A stretch of DNA of 64,000 bases from HGM11501 sp045123995. GTDB taxonomy: Bacteria > Bacillota > Clostridia > CAKSNL01 > HGM11501. Positions 16,239 through 26,000 of the stretch are shown piece by piece. The stretch lies in NCBI GenBank assembly GCA_045123995.1, contig JBGVKY010000014.1:204802-268801 (forward strand), written 5' to 3'. Position 1 is the first letter of the stretch, and each line of letters begins with the position of its first letter. The notes beneath the pieces are model-generated. The model searched no databases and was not told the DNA's origin. It saw only the letters and a program-made list of their open reading frames with translations. The position numbers were made by a program, and so were the translations under genes.

Positions 16239-17078
16239 TCAGTCCGTTTCTACAGAGCAGATGGAATCATCTTCTGTTTTGCATGGTTTATCCTGCTGCC
16301 TGGGAGGGAAAAATTCGTCCATGGGAAAACTAAGCTCACGGAACATATCGCAGGGACTTGTGGGAGCTGGAATATCTTCTGCGTGACAGTCGGAATCGGG
16401 GATACAGAAGCTTGAAGCAGGGACAGAAATCTGAACTTCTCTTTCAAGTCTTACCAAAAGGAAGAGACCAAGTGTTACATAAACGCTCTTGCCGCAATCG
16501 GGAACAATCAAAGAATTATCGAAAAGTCTATGTACACACTGGGGAAGATGAGTTATATCGCATTCGCATCCGGGAAGAACCTGATCTGAAAGAACCAGAG
16601 TGTCAAGCACTAAGGGGTCAACCACTTCAGCTACGGCATTTGGCATATTTGTCTTTTTCCAGGTAGCAATATCGAAGCTGTCTTCCTTGTACTTTGACTG
16701 GAAAATTTTAGCTTCACCGGTGGAGCCGAAAAGAACAACTTTCTTTTCATAATAGGCAAGACCGTCTATGCTTAAAGGTCTTGAAAGACCGGTATAGGCA
16801 TTTACCTCCACCTTGAAAAAGAATTTTAAGTTAACAGAGTAATATCCTTTATGGAAGGGTAGTGACTCAACATCTGAAAAAATCCATATGACTTCGGCTT
16901 TTTCTGCGGTTATTTTAGTTGCTGAATCAATAATTTCCTGATTTTCGCGGGTAAAATAAACTCTTAAGTTTTCAATGCATTCTTTTGCTCTGCAGGAATC
17001 ATAAATCTGAGATGCGTTTATGCAAACGTTTTCGGTGCAGGAACTGCATTCTGCAGCAGATAAAATCTTATCGTCCAT
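16239..17078 (-). CDS. conserved Cys-rich protein of unknown function
   Basis: A 279-residue soluble protein that I recognise only as a type recurrent in clostridia. It has an N-terminal cysteine cluster (CSSCTENVC, CRAKECIENLRVYFT), a middle beta-rich region with PFHKGYYSVNLKFFFKVEVNAYTG and a short LFGSTGEAKIF motif, and a C-terminal part again rich in cysteine (GCECDITHLPQC, CIPDSDC). No membrane segment or signal peptide is seen. The frame extends to 17117, but the ATG at 17078 has a perfect AAGGAGG site and is preferred. Structural roles such as a spore-surface or redox protein are conceivable; the sequence does not decide. Confidence 0.65.
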   Translation of the reverse strand: MDDKILSAAECSSCTENVCINASQIYDSCRAKECIENLRVYFTRENQEIIDSATKITAEKAEVIWIFSDVESLPFHKGYYSVNLKFFFKVEVNAYTGLSRPLSIDGLAYYEKKVVLFGSTGEAKIFQSKYKEDSFDIATWKKTNMPNAVAEVVDPLVLDTLVLSDQVLPGCECDITHLPQCVHRLFDNSLIVPDCGKSVYVTLGLFLLVRLEREVQISVPASSFCIPDSDCHAEDIPAPTSPCDMFRELSFPMDEFFPPRQQDKPCKTEDDSICSVETD

Positions 17079-17160
17079 AAAATCCTCCTTATAAATAAGC
17101 CAAAAGGCTCTTTTCAATACATATTATGACAGTTGTGCCAAAATGTGAAAAAATATTGAT

Positions 17161-17206
17161 AAATAAAAAAGTCGGTTTCCAAAAGGAAACCGACTTTTTT
17201 ATTTAT
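17161..17206. terminator. terminator, 21-bp stem
   Basis: Perfect 21-bp inverted repeat (core AAAAAAGTCGGTTTCC) around AAAA. The stop codon of the ArsR-type gene is inside the stem. Confidence 0.92.
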
Positions 17207-17474
17207 TCATCCATATATTTCCGAAAGAATCATAAATCCAGCGCATTATGTCTCTTATTGGGATAGAGTTTAATGAATAGATGATTCTTTGTCCCTGACG
17301 AGAGTCAGTTACAAGCCCGGAGGCTTTTAACACTGAAAGGTGCCTGCTTACGGAGGGTTTGGTAATATCAAACTTCTTTGCTATATCACCGGCTGACATG
17401 TCGCGGGAACCCAACATTTCTAAAATTCTTCTTCTGACGGGATCAGAAAGTGCCTTGAAAACTTCATCTTCCAT
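17199..17474 (-). CDS. ArsR/SmtB-family winged-helix repressor
   Basis: A 91-residue winged-helix regulator beginning MEDEVFKALSDPVRRRILEML, with recognition helix ITKPSVSRHLSVLKASGLV and a C-terminal RQGQRIIYSLNS wing. No metal-binding cysteine pair is present, so it is nearer the SdpR-type autorepressors than the metal sensors. AAAGGAGG precedes the ATG, and immediately upstream is a 17+17 bp palindrome, a natural operator for autoregulation. No other gene shares its transcript, so any target other than itself is unknown. Signal unknown. Confidence 0.88.
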   Translation of the reverse strand: MEDEVFKALSDPVRRRILEMLGSRDMSAGDIAKKFDITKPSVSRHLSVLKASGLVTDSRQGQRIIYSLNSIPIRDIMRWIYDSFGNIWMNK

Positions 17475-17489
17475 ATAAAAACCTCCTTT

Positions 17490-17531
17490 CTATATTTGAT
17501 ATTTAGCTAAAAATCTAAATATCGAATATAG
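17490..17531. promoter_or_regulatory. palindromic operator upstream of the ArsR-type gene
   Basis: Arms CTATATTTGATATTTAG (17490-17506) and CTAAATATCGAATATAG (17515-17531), complementary except for one base, around 8 bp. It abuts the ribosome binding site of the repressor gene, fitting autorepression. Confidence 0.75.
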
Positions 17532-17595
17532 AAAAAAATCCTTAATTTCAAAAGGATTTTGTGTATATTTTTACCAAAAATTGAGCATTTTTCTC

Positions 17596-17624
17596 TTGAC
17601 TTGCATCTTAAAATTTGATATAAT
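17596..17624 (+). promoter_or_regulatory. sigma-A promoter for rpoBC
   Basis: TTGACT (17596-17601), 17-bp spacer, TATAAT (17619-17624). It gives a leader of about 115 bases that includes the small hairpin AAGCC-TTAG-GGCTT just before the ribosome binding site. Confidence 0.85.
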
Positions 17625-17747
17625 AATATTCCATGATGTATTATGGTTTATTATGCCCTTACATTATTATATTAGCATAAAATTTTTTCAAATGCAAGAA
17701 TTTTTTTAGATTTTTTTAAGCCTTAGGGCTTGGAAAGGAAGGTCAGT

Positions 17748-20700
17748 ATGGCACAGCCTAAGAAAACCGATGTAAAAGACGAAAAGTTCTTTGCCTCAAT
17801 CTGCCAGCAGGCTAAAGAAGCAGGCGTTTTATTACATCCGGAAAAAATGGGAAAAAACACCAGACTCAGCTTTTCTAAAATCGATGAAGTGTTGGAAATG
17901 CCCAACCTTATTGATGTGCAGAAAAAGTCGTATCAGTGGTTTTTAGAGGAGGGATTAAAGGAAGTATTTCATGATATATCTCCTATTAAGGACCATAACG
18001 GTACTCTCATGCTGGAATTTATCGACTATCATTTAGACGATAAGCCCAAGTATTCCATTGAAGAATGCAGAGAGCGTGACACCAACTATGCGGCTTTGTT
18101 AAAGGTAAGAGTAAGACTTATCAATTTAGAATCCGGCGAAATCAAGGAACAGGACATCTTTATGGGTGATTTCCCATTGATGACCGATCAGGGAACATTC
18201 ATTATAAACGGTGCTGAAAGAGTTATCGTTTCTCAGCTTGTACGTTCTCCCGGCATATATTTTACAAAGGACAGGGATAAGAACGGAAAGCCCTTAATCA
18301 GCTCACAGATGATTCCTAACCGCGGTGCTTGGCTTGAATACGAAACAGATTCCAATGATGTTTTCTATGTTCGTATTGACAGAACAAGAAAGCTTCCCGT
18401 AACTCAGCTTATAAAAGCTTTAGGTATTGATACCGAAGCAGAAATTATGGAAGTATTCGGTGAAGACGAGAGATTAAGAAGCACTCTGGAAAAGGATCCC
18501 ACAACATCCAAGAGAGAGGCTATGTTCGAAATTTACAAAAAGCTTCGTCCCGGCGAACCTCCCACGGATGACAGTGCCCAGACCCTTATAAACAATTTAT
18601 TCTTTGATCCCAAGAGATATGACCTTGCTAAGGTTGGTCGTTACAAATATAATAAGAAGCTTTCCATGATAGGAAGAATTTCAGGTCATACAGCGGCAGA
18701 GGATATAATTGATCCTGATACAGGTGAAATCATCGTTGAGGCAGGCAAGGTGATTTCCAAGGAAGATGCTAAAAATATCGACTATGCAGGTGTAAACGTT
18801 GTCATGGTTTATCCCGGCAGCAAGGCGGTAGAGGCAGGAGCATCTCCCATAAAGGTATTCTCCAATGACATGGTTCATGCAGAGAAGTATCTTGAATTTG
18901 ATCCTAAAGAATGCGGTATTACCGAAAAGGTAGTCCGTGAAGTACTGATGGATATACTCGAAAACAATAAGACTGAAGAAGAGATTAAAGAAGCTTTGAC
19001 TCTCCGTAAGGATGAGCTTATTCCCAAGCACGTTACAATCAACGATATCTTTTCTTCCATTAACTATGCAACAAATCTCATAAGCGAAATCGGAAAAGAC
19101 GACGATATCGACCACTTAGGAAACAGAAGACTTCGTTGCGTTGGCGAACTTTTGCAGAATCAGTTCCGCATGGGTCTTGCAAGAATGGAAAGAGGCGTTC
19201 GTGAAAGAATGTCCATTCAGGAGCTTGACTCCGCAACTCCCCAGAGTCTGGTTAATATCCGTCCTGTTGTTGCAACAATAAAGGAATTCTTCGGTTCATC
19301 TCAGCTTTCTCAGTTCATGGACCAGAATAACCCCTTGTCTGAACTTACTCATAAGAGAAGACTTTCAGCTCTTGGTCCTGGCGGTCTTTCCAGAGACAGA
19401 GCGGGCTTCCAGGTTCGAGACGTTCACTATACACACTACGGCAGAATGTGTCCCATTGAAACCCCTGAAGGTCCCAACATCGGTCTTATTAACTCTCTTT
19501 CCATATATGCAAGAGTAAATGAGTATGGTTTCATTGAAGCTCCTTACCGTAAGGTTATAAAGGGTGAAGGCATAATTACCGATGAAATCGAATATATGAC
19601 CGCAGACACAGAAGACGAATATATCGTTGCTCAGGCAAACGAGCCTATTGATGAGAACAACAAGTTTGTTGACAAGAAGGTTGCGGCACGTTACCGTGAC
19701 CAGATTATGGAAATCGAAGCTGCAAAGATTGACTACATGGACGTATCGCCCAAACAGCTTATCTCTGTTGCTACTGCCATGATTCCCTTCCTTGAAAACG
19801 ACGACGCTAACCGTGCACTCATGGGTTCAAACATGCAGCGTCAGGCAGTTCCGCTTCTCCGTACAGATTCTCCTATTGTAGGAACAGGTATGGAATATAA
19901 GGCAGCCCGTGACGCAGGTGTTGTTCAGCTTGCTAAAAATGATGGTGTTGTAGAAAAAGTTTCTGCAGACTATATCGGTATCCGTACAGAAAACGGAGAA
20001 CTTGAAGAGCATAAGCTTGTTAAGTTTACACGTTCCAACCAGGGAACATGCTTTAACCAGAAGCCCATTGTAAACTGCGGCGACAAGGTTAAAAAAGGCG
20101 ATGTTATCTGCGACGGTCCTGCAATCAGCCAGGGCGAGCTTGCACTGGGTAGAAATATGTTAATCGGATTTATGACCTGGGAAGGTTATAACTACGAGGA
20201 TGCAGTATTACTCAATGAAAGACTTGTAAGAGAAGATATATATACAACAATTCACATTGAAGAATATGAATCAGAGGCGAGAGATACAAAACTCGGCCCT
20301 GAAGAAATCACATATGATATTCCCAATGTGGGTGAAGATGCTCTTAAATATCTTGATGAAAGAGGTATTATAAGAGTTGGAGCCGAGGTAAGAGCAGGGG
20401 ATATCTTAGTAGGTAAGGTTACTCCCAAGGGAGAGACAGAGCTTACTCCCGAAGAGAGACTTCTCCGTGCAATTTTCGGCGAAAAGTCAAGAGAAGTAAG
20501 AGATACATCGCTCCGTGTACCTCACGGTGAGTGCGGTATTATCGTTGACGTTAAGGTATTCACCAGAGAAAACGGCGACGAAATGCCTCCCGGAGTTAAT
20601 AAACTTGTAAGATGCTACATTGCTCAGAAGAGAAAAATCTCCGTGGGCGATAAGATGGCAGGACGTCACGGTAATAAGGGTGTCGTTTCAAGAATTCTTC

Positions 20701-21575
20701 CTGAAGAAGATATGCCTTACCTTGCAGACGGTACTCCCTTAGAGATTGTATTAAATCCCTTGGGCGTTCCTTCTCGAATGAACATCGGTCAGGTGCTTGA
20801 AGTACATCTTGGTATGGCTGCAAGTAAATTTGGTGTAAAGATTGCAACTCCCGTATTTGACGGCGCAAGCGAAGAAGATATTACAAAGCTTCTTAAAGAG
20901 GCAGGTTGCTCCGAAAACGGAAAGACCACATTGTACGACGGACGTACAGGCCGACCCTTTGACAACCCTGTTACCGTTGGTTATATCTACTTCCTTAAAT
21001 TGCTCCACTTGGTTGATGATAAGATGCATGCTCGTTCCACAGGCCCTTATTCTTTGGTAACTCAGCAGCCTCTGGGTGGTAAAGCTCAGTTCGGCGGACA
21101 GAGATTCGGTGAAATGGAAGTTTGGGCTCTTGAAGCATACGGCGCAGCTTATACACTTCAGGAAATCTTAACAGTTAAGTCTGACGATATTGTAGGACGT
21201 GTTAAGACTTACGAATCCATCGTTAAGGGAGAAAATATTCCTAAGCCTGGAATTCCCGAATCCTTTAAGGTATTGATTAAGGAAATGCAGAGCCTTGGTA
21301 TGGATATTAAGGTTATGGGCAATAACAATGAAGAAATTGAGCTTAAGGACACAGATGCCGACGATTACGATGAACCTTCAATGGATACCATGGAAGAATT
21401 CAAACGCAACATGGTTGATGACAGAAGAGAAGAGGCAGGTTTCGTTCCCGAAGAAGATTCCGAAAGCATTTTCGAAGCTTCCGAGGACGAAGAAGATGAT
21501 ATGTTGTTAGATGAAACTCTTGAGGAATTCGAAGAAAATATTCCTGAAGATGACATCGAAGAAGATTTTATGTAA
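17748..21575 (+). CDS. rpoB: RNA polymerase beta subunit
   Basis: The 1275-residue catalytic beta subunit of RNA polymerase. The rifampicin-binding cluster is intact and wild-type in appearance (GSSQLSQFMDQNNPLSELTHKRRLSALGPGGL, split as QLSQFMDQNN and HKRRLSALGPGG), as are GDKMAGRHGNKGVVS and the C-terminal clamp segments. The protein ends in a long acidic tail of about 75 residues (DEEDDMLLDETLEEFEENIPEDDIEEDFM region), more extended than in Bacillus. A TTG could start the frame at 17730, but the ATG at 17748 with AAGGAAGG is right. It has its own promoter, with no rplJ-rplL genes directly upstream. rpoC follows after 18 bases. Confidence 0.99.
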   Translation: MAQPKKTDVKDEKFFASICQQAKEAGVLLHPEKMGKNTRLSFSKIDEVLEMPNLIDVQKKSYQWFLEEGLKEVFHDISPIKDHNGTLMLEFIDYHLDDKPKYSIEECRERDTNYAALLKVRVRLINLESGEIKEQDIFMGDFPLMTDQGTFIINGAERVIVSQLVRSPGIYFTKDRDKNGKPLISSQMIPNRGAWLEYETDSNDVFYVRIDRTRKLPVTQLIKALGIDTEAEIMEVFGEDERLRSTLEKDPTTSKREAMFEIYKKLRPGEPPTDDSAQTLINNLFFDPKRYDLAKVGRYKYNKKLSMIGRISGHTAAEDIIDPDTGEIIVEAGKVISKEDAKNIDYAGVNVVMVYPGSKAVEAGASPIKVFSNDMVHAEKYLEFDPKECGITEKVVREVLMDILENNKTEEEIKEALTLRKDELIPKHVTINDIFSSINYATNLISEIGKDDDIDHLGNRRLRCVGELLQNQFRMGLARMERGVRERMSIQELDSATPQSLVNIRPVVATIKEFFGSSQLSQFMDQNNPLSELTHKRRLSALGPGGLSRDRAGFQVRDVHYTHYGRMCPIETPEGPNIGLINSLSIYARVNEYGFIEAPYRKVIKGEGIITDEIEYMTADTEDEYIVAQANEPIDENNKFVDKKVAARYRDQIMEIEAAKIDYMDVSPKQLISVATAMIPFLENDDANRALMGSNMQRQAVPLLRTDSPIVGTGMEYKAARDAGVVQLAKNDGVVEKVSADYIGIRTENGELEEHKLVKFTRSNQGTCFNQKPIVNCGDKVKKGDVICDGPAISQGELALGRNMLIGFMTWEGYNYEDAVLLNERLVREDIYTTIHIEEYESEARDTKLGPEEITYDIPNVGEDALKYLDERGIIRVGAEVRAGDILVGKVTPKGETELTPEERLLRAIFGEKSREVRDTSLRVPHGECGIIVDVKVFTRENGDEMPPGVNKLVRCYIAQKRKISVGDKMAGRHGNKGVVSRILPEEDMPYLADGTPLEIVLNPLGVPSRMNIGQVLEVHLGMAASKFGVKIATPVFDGASEEDITKLLKEAGCSENGKTTLYDGRTGRPFDNPVTVGYIYFLKLLHLVDDKMHARSTGPYSLVTQQPLGGKAQFGGQRFGEMEVWALEAYGAAYTLQEILTVKSDDIVGRVKTYESIVKGENIPKPGIPESFKVLIKEMQSLGMDIKVMGNNNEEIELKDTDADDYDEPSMDTMEEFKRNMVDDRREEAGFVPEEDSESIFEASEDEEDDMLLDETLEEFEENIPEDDIEEDFM

Positions 21576-21593
21576 GAAAGGGGCCGAGATAAA

Positions 21594-24500
21594 ATGGTAG
21601 AATTTAACACATTTAATTCAATAAAAATCGGTCTGGCATCGCCGGATAAGATTAGAGACTGGTCCCATGGCGAGGTTAAAAAGCCTGAAACCATAAATTA
21701 CAGAACATTAAAGGCAGAACGTGACGGTTTGTATTGCGAAAGGATTTTTGGCCCCCAGAAGGACTGGGAATGTGCCTGCGGTAAGTACAAGAGAGTACGT
21801 TATAAAGGCATTGTCTGCGACCGATGTGGCGTTGAAGTTACAAAATCTAAAGTTCGCCGCGAAAGAATGGGTCATATTGAGCTTGCAGCTCCGGTTTCCC
21901 ACATCTGGTTTTTTAAGGGAATTCCATCAAGAATAGGTCTTTTCCTTGATATATCTCCCAGAATTCTGGAAAAAGTATTATATTTCGCAGCTTATATGGT
22001 TGTGGATCCCGGCAGAACCGAGCTTGAAAAGTATCAGTGCTTAAGCGAAAAAGAGTATCACGAAACCAAGGAAAAATACGGTGATGCATTTAAAGCAGGT
22101 ATGGGTGCTGAAACCATCAAGGAACTTTTAGAGGATATTGATATTGAAGAGCTTTCTGCACAGCTTCATGAGGAGCTTGAAGATGCTCAGGGACAGAAAA
22201 AGGCTCGTATTATAAAGAGACTTGAAGTAATCGAAGCTTTCCGTCAGACAGAAATGGCTAAGATTATTCCCGGTGTGAGCCTTGGAGGAAGACCCTTGTC
22301 TGCTCCCGTTGAAAACCCCGTAACAAACGAGGTTTATCCCTATAATCACGTTTTGACATTAGATGAAGTTAACAGCCTTGCAGATGCAGGTATTACAGAG
22401 GTAAGTGTATATGTAAATTCACCCTCCTGGATGATTATGACAGTTCTTCCCGTAATTCCTCCGGAAATCCGTCCCATGATTCAGTTGGACGGCGGAAGAT
22501 TTGCAACAAGTGACTTAAACGACTTATACAGACGTGTCATTAACAGAAACAACCGTCTTAAGAGACTTTTAGAACTCCGAGCTCCCGAAATTATTGTAAG
22601 AAACGAAAAGAGAATGCTCCAGGAAGCTGTTGACGCACTTATAGACAACGGCAGAAGAGGAAGACCTGTAACAGGCCCCGGAAACAGAGCACTTAAATCT
22701 CTTTCCGATATGCTTAAAGGTAAGCAGGGTCGTTTCAGACAGAACCTTCTTGGTAAGCGTGTTGACTATTCCGGACGTTCGGTTATCGTTGTTGGTCCCG
22801 AACTTAAGATTTATCAGTGCGGTCTTCCCAAGGAAATGGCAATTGAGCTCTTCAAGCCCTTCGTAATGAAGAATCTTGTAGAACAGGGAATTGCTCACAA
22901 TATAAAGAGTGCAAAGAGAATGGTAGAGCGTATCAAGCCCGAAGTCTGGGATGTTTTGGAAGATGTAATAAAAGAACACCCCGTTCTTTTGAACCGTGCT
23001 CCCACACTTCATAGATTAGGTATTCAGGCATTTGAACCCATCTTGGTAGAAGGTAGAGCTATTAAGCTTCATCCTCTGGCTTGTACAGCGTTCAATGCAG
23101 ACTTCGACGGTGACCAGATGGCAGTACACGTTCCTCTTTCACCCGAAGCTCAGGCAGAAGCAAGATTCTTGATGCTTTCTGCAAACAACCTCTTAAAGCC
23201 TCAGGACGGAAAGCCCGTTACAGTTCCTACTCAGGACATGGTTCTCGGTGCATACTACCTTACCATGGAAAGAGAAGATGAACCGGGAGCAGGCAAGTTC
23301 TTCGCAAGCCCTACAGAGGCAATGCTTGCTTATGAAAACGGAGATGTTGCTATTCATGCTCCTATAAAGGTAAAGAGAAGTCTTGAAGTTGAAATACTTG
23401 ATAAGGCAACAGGAGAGAAGACAGTTCATAAGGCAGAAGGGTTTGCTGATATTACAATCGGCAGAATGATATTCAACGGAAAAGTTCCTCAGGACCTCGG
23501 TTTCGTAGACAGAAAAGCTCCCGTTATTGATTCTTCAAAATTAAACGAAGAAGAACTGACAGGAGAAATTGAAGCAATCTTAAAGGATGCGCTTAAATAC
23601 GAAATCGTTACCCTTACAGGCAAGAGCGGACTTGGAAAGATAATCAACAAGTGCATTAAGAAGCATGGCGCAACTCATACAGCAGTTGTACTTGACGACC
23701 TTAAATCTATGGGTTATCACTATTCTACAATCGGTTCAATCTCCATCTCTGTTGCAGATATGGTTGTTCCCGAGAAGAAGAAAGAATACCTTAAGGAAGC
23801 AGAGGCTCAGGTTGATAAGATTGAAATGCTCTTCAAGATGGGTCAGCTTTCCGATGATGAACGTTACAGACATGTTATCAAGGCTTGGGAAGAGGCAAAC
23901 GAAAAGATTACCAAGGCTCTTATGGATAACTTGGATCCCTATAACTCACTATTTATGATGGCGGATTCCGGTGCCCGTGGTAGTAAGAATCAGATCAGAC
24001 AGCTTGCAGGTATGCGTGGTCTTATGGCGGATACTCAGGGTAGAACAGTAGAAATTCCCATCAGAGCAAACTTCCGTGAAGGTCTTAATATTCTTGAGTA
24101 TTTCATATCTTCACACGGTGCAAGAAAAGGTCTTACAGATACAGCTCTTAAGACTGCTGACTCAGGATATCTTACAAGAAGACTTGTTGATGTCAGCCAG
24201 GATGTCATAATAAGAGAAGAAGACTGCCATTCCAAGGACGGTATTTTGGTATCTTCCATTAAGGACGGCAACGAAATGATAGAATCCATTTCCTCTCGTC
24301 TTTCAGGCAGAGTTCCTGTTTATGATATTGTTGATCCCGCTACAGGCGAAGTTCTTGCTAAAGCAAATGAAATCATAAAAGATGAAGAAGCTGCTATGAT
24401 TGAAAAGGCAGAAATTTCCGATATTTTAGTTCGTTCAGTTCTTACCTGCCGTGCTAAGATTGGTGTATGTGCTAAGTGCTATGGTGAAAACTTAGCTACA

Positions 24501-25370
24501 AGTGCACCTGTAAATATCGGTGAAGCTGTTGGTATCATTGCCGCTCAGTCCATCGGTGAGCCCGGTACTCAGCTTACAATGAGAACCTTCCACTCCGGCG
24601 GTGTCGCATCTAACGACATCACACAGGGTCTTCCCAGAATCGAAGAACTTTTTGAAGCAAGAAAGCCCAAGGGTCTTGCTACGATTACTGAAATTGACGG
24701 TACTGTTAAGTTGAACGAAACAAAGCAGAAGAGAGAAGCTATTGTTACAAATAACGAAACAGGCGAAGCCGAAACCTATACAATACGTTACGGAGTTGAG
24801 CTTAAGGTTAAGGACGGTGACAGCGTAAATGCCGGTGATGCACTTACAAAGGGTCCCGTTAACCCCGCAGATATACTTCGTATCAAGGGCAAGGATGCGC
24901 TTCATCAGTATATGATCCAGGAAGTACAGAGAGTTTACCGTCAGCAGGGTGTTGAAATTTCCGACAAGCACGTTGAAGTTATTGTTCGTCAGATGATGAA
25001 GAAGGTTCGTGTTGAGGAAGCAGGAGACACCAACTGGCTGGTTGGCTCAATGGTTGAAAGACTTGATTATATCTTGGCTTGTGAAGACGCTGAAGCAAAG
25101 GGAACCAATCCTCCGGTTTGCAAGGATGTATTGCTTGGTATCACCAAGGCTGCACTTGCAACAGATTCTTTCCTTTCTGCAGCATCATTCCAGGAAACAA
25201 CCAGAGTTCTTACAGAAGCTGCAATCAAGGGCAAGAGCGATCCCTTATTAGGACTTAAGGAAAATGTTATCATAGGTAAGCTTATTCCTGCAGGAACAGG
25301 CGTAGACATCTATCAGAACATTGAACTTGAACATCCTATTGAAATGAGCGATATAAACTATTTTGCTTAA
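21594..25370 (+). CDS. rpoC: RNA polymerase beta-prime subunit
   Basis: 1258 residues. The N-terminal zinc ribbon includes CACGKYKRVRYKGIVCDRCG, and the active-site loop NADFDGDQMAVHVPL begins at N501 with the Mg-binding aspartates D503, D505 and D507. Downstream, GEAVGIIAAQSIGEPGTQLTMRTFH marks the bridge/trigger region. It is co-transcribed with rpoB and followed by a strong terminator. The large ORFs antisense to it and to rpoB are shadows of its codon usage. Confidence 0.99.
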   Translation: MVEFNTFNSIKIGLASPDKIRDWSHGEVKKPETINYRTLKAERDGLYCERIFGPQKDWECACGKYKRVRYKGIVCDRCGVEVTKSKVRRERMGHIELAAPVSHIWFFKGIPSRIGLFLDISPRILEKVLYFAAYMVVDPGRTELEKYQCLSEKEYHETKEKYGDAFKAGMGAETIKELLEDIDIEELSAQLHEELEDAQGQKKARIIKRLEVIEAFRQTEMAKIIPGVSLGGRPLSAPVENPVTNEVYPYNHVLTLDEVNSLADAGITEVSVYVNSPSWMIMTVLPVIPPEIRPMIQLDGGRFATSDLNDLYRRVINRNNRLKRLLELRAPEIIVRNEKRMLQEAVDALIDNGRRGRPVTGPGNRALKSLSDMLKGKQGRFRQNLLGKRVDYSGRSVIVVGPELKIYQCGLPKEMAIELFKPFVMKNLVEQGIAHNIKSAKRMVERIKPEVWDVLEDVIKEHPVLLNRAPTLHRLGIQAFEPILVEGRAIKLHPLACTAFNADFDGDQMAVHVPLSPEAQAEARFLMLSANNLLKPQDGKPVTVPTQDMVLGAYYLTMEREDEPGAGKFFASPTEAMLAYENGDVAIHAPIKVKRSLEVEILDKATGEKTVHKAEGFADITIGRMIFNGKVPQDLGFVDRKAPVIDSSKLNEEELTGEIEAILKDALKYEIVTLTGKSGLGKIINKCIKKHGATHTAVVLDDLKSMGYHYSTIGSISISVADMVVPEKKKEYLKEAEAQVDKIEMLFKMGQLSDDERYRHVIKAWEEANEKITKALMDNLDPYNSLFMMADSGARGSKNQIRQLAGMRGLMADTQGRTVEIPIRANFREGLNILEYFISSHGARKGLTDTALKTADSGYLTRRLVDVSQDVIIREEDCHSKDGILVSSIKDGNEMIESISSRLSGRVPVYDIVDPATGEVLAKANEIIKDEEAAMIEKAEISDILVRSVLTCRAKIGVCAKCYGENLATSAPVNIGEAVGIIAAQSIGEPGTQLTMRTFHSGGVASNDITQGLPRIEELFEARKPKGLATITEIDGTVKLNETKQKREAIVTNNETGEAETYTIRYGVELKVKDGDSVNAGDALTKGPVNPADILRIKGKDALHQYMIQEVQRVYRQQGVEISDKHVEVIVRQMMKKVRVEEAGDTNWLVGSMVERLDYILACEDAEAKGTNPPVCKDVLLGITKAALATDSFLSAASFQETTRVLTEAAIKGKSDPLLGLKENVIIGKLIPAGTGVDIYQNIELEHPIEMSDINYFA

Positions 25371-25374
25371 AATT

Positions 25375-25405
25375 AAAGGAGACCCGTTGGGTCTCCTTTG
25401 TTTTT
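25375..25405 (+). terminator. rpoBC terminator
   Basis: An 11-bp stem AAAGGAGACCC / GGGTCTCCTTT with a GTT loop, followed by GTTTTTG, directly after rpoC. Confidence 0.9.
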
Positions 25406-25408
25406 GTG

Positions 25409-25437
25409 TTGACAAGCTTCTTTTATTTGTGTATGAT
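25409..25437 (+). promoter_or_regulatory. promoter for the GerMN lipoprotein gene
   Basis: TTGACA (25409-25414), 17-bp spacer, TATGAT (25432-25437); GGGAGG ribosome binding site downstream. Confidence 0.75.
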
Positions 25438-25478
25438 ATTTATATATGATGAATATATATAAATAGGGAGGTGTTTTT

Positions 25479-25958
25479 ATGAAAAAAATATCTTTACTGT
25501 TATTTACGTTGATTTTGCTATTGTCTTCATGTGTTAAAAAAGAAAGTATAGAGGTTAGGTTATATTTTCCGGATGCTGAATTTATGTATCTTGAACCTGA
25601 ATTGAGAAGTGTTGAAAAAGGTGAAAGCATAGAAAAAAATATAGTAAAAGAGATAATAAAAGGGCCCCAAAATCCCGAACTTAATAAATCGGTATCAGGT
25701 GAAGTTAAGGTTCTTTCAGCAGAAACCAAAGAGGGGATTTGCACGATTGATTTATCCGGTGAATTTTCAAAGTTCAATACCGGCGGCACAACAAAAGAAT
25801 CTATGGCAGTTATGTCGATAGTATATTCCCTTTGCTCAATAGAGGGGATAGAGGGAGTTAAAATAAATATTGACGGCGATTATAATGCGCCTTTCGGCGG
25901 TCATTTTACTCTGGAAGAACCTTTTTATCCCTCTACATTTCCTGATATAGTAAAATAA
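25479..25958 (+). CDS. GerMN-domain lipoprotein
   Basis: A 159-residue lipoprotein: a lipobox LLSSC with C18 after a short hydrophobic signal, then one GerMN domain (about 25-150), with features such as IVKEIIKGPQNPELN and TCTIDLSGEF-like sequence (GICTIDLSGEF). GerMN domains occur in the sporulation and germination protein GerM and related envelope proteins, where they are thought to take part in coat or envelope assembly around the engulfing membrane. With a vegetative-type promoter, however, a role limited to sporulation is not proven. It is monocistronic and ends at a terminator. Confidence 0.88.
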   Translation: MKKISLLLFTLILLLSSCVKKESIEVRLYFPDAEFMYLEPELRSVEKGESIEKNIVKEIIKGPQNPELNKSVSGEVKVLSAETKEGICTIDLSGEFSKFNTGGTTKESMAVMSIVYSLCSIEGIEGVKINIDGDYNAPFGGHFTLEEPFYPSTFPDIVK

Positions 25959-25994
25959 AAAAGAGACGGAATGCATTGCATTCCGTCTCTTTTA
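25957..25994. terminator. bidirectional terminator
   Basis: Inverted repeat AAAAGAGACGGAAT / ATTCCGTCTCTTTT around a short loop, between convergent genes. Confidence 0.88.
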
Positions 25995-26000
25995 TGTAAG

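Noticed and set aside
18681..19115. Long antisense ORF (144 codons) within rpoB, and similar ones within rpoC
   Set aside because: They are antisense shadows of highly expressed genes, with no ribosome binding sites or recognisable protein features.
23094..23123. rpoC intein or insertion near the active site
   Set aside because: The NADFDGDQ region is continuous and normal.
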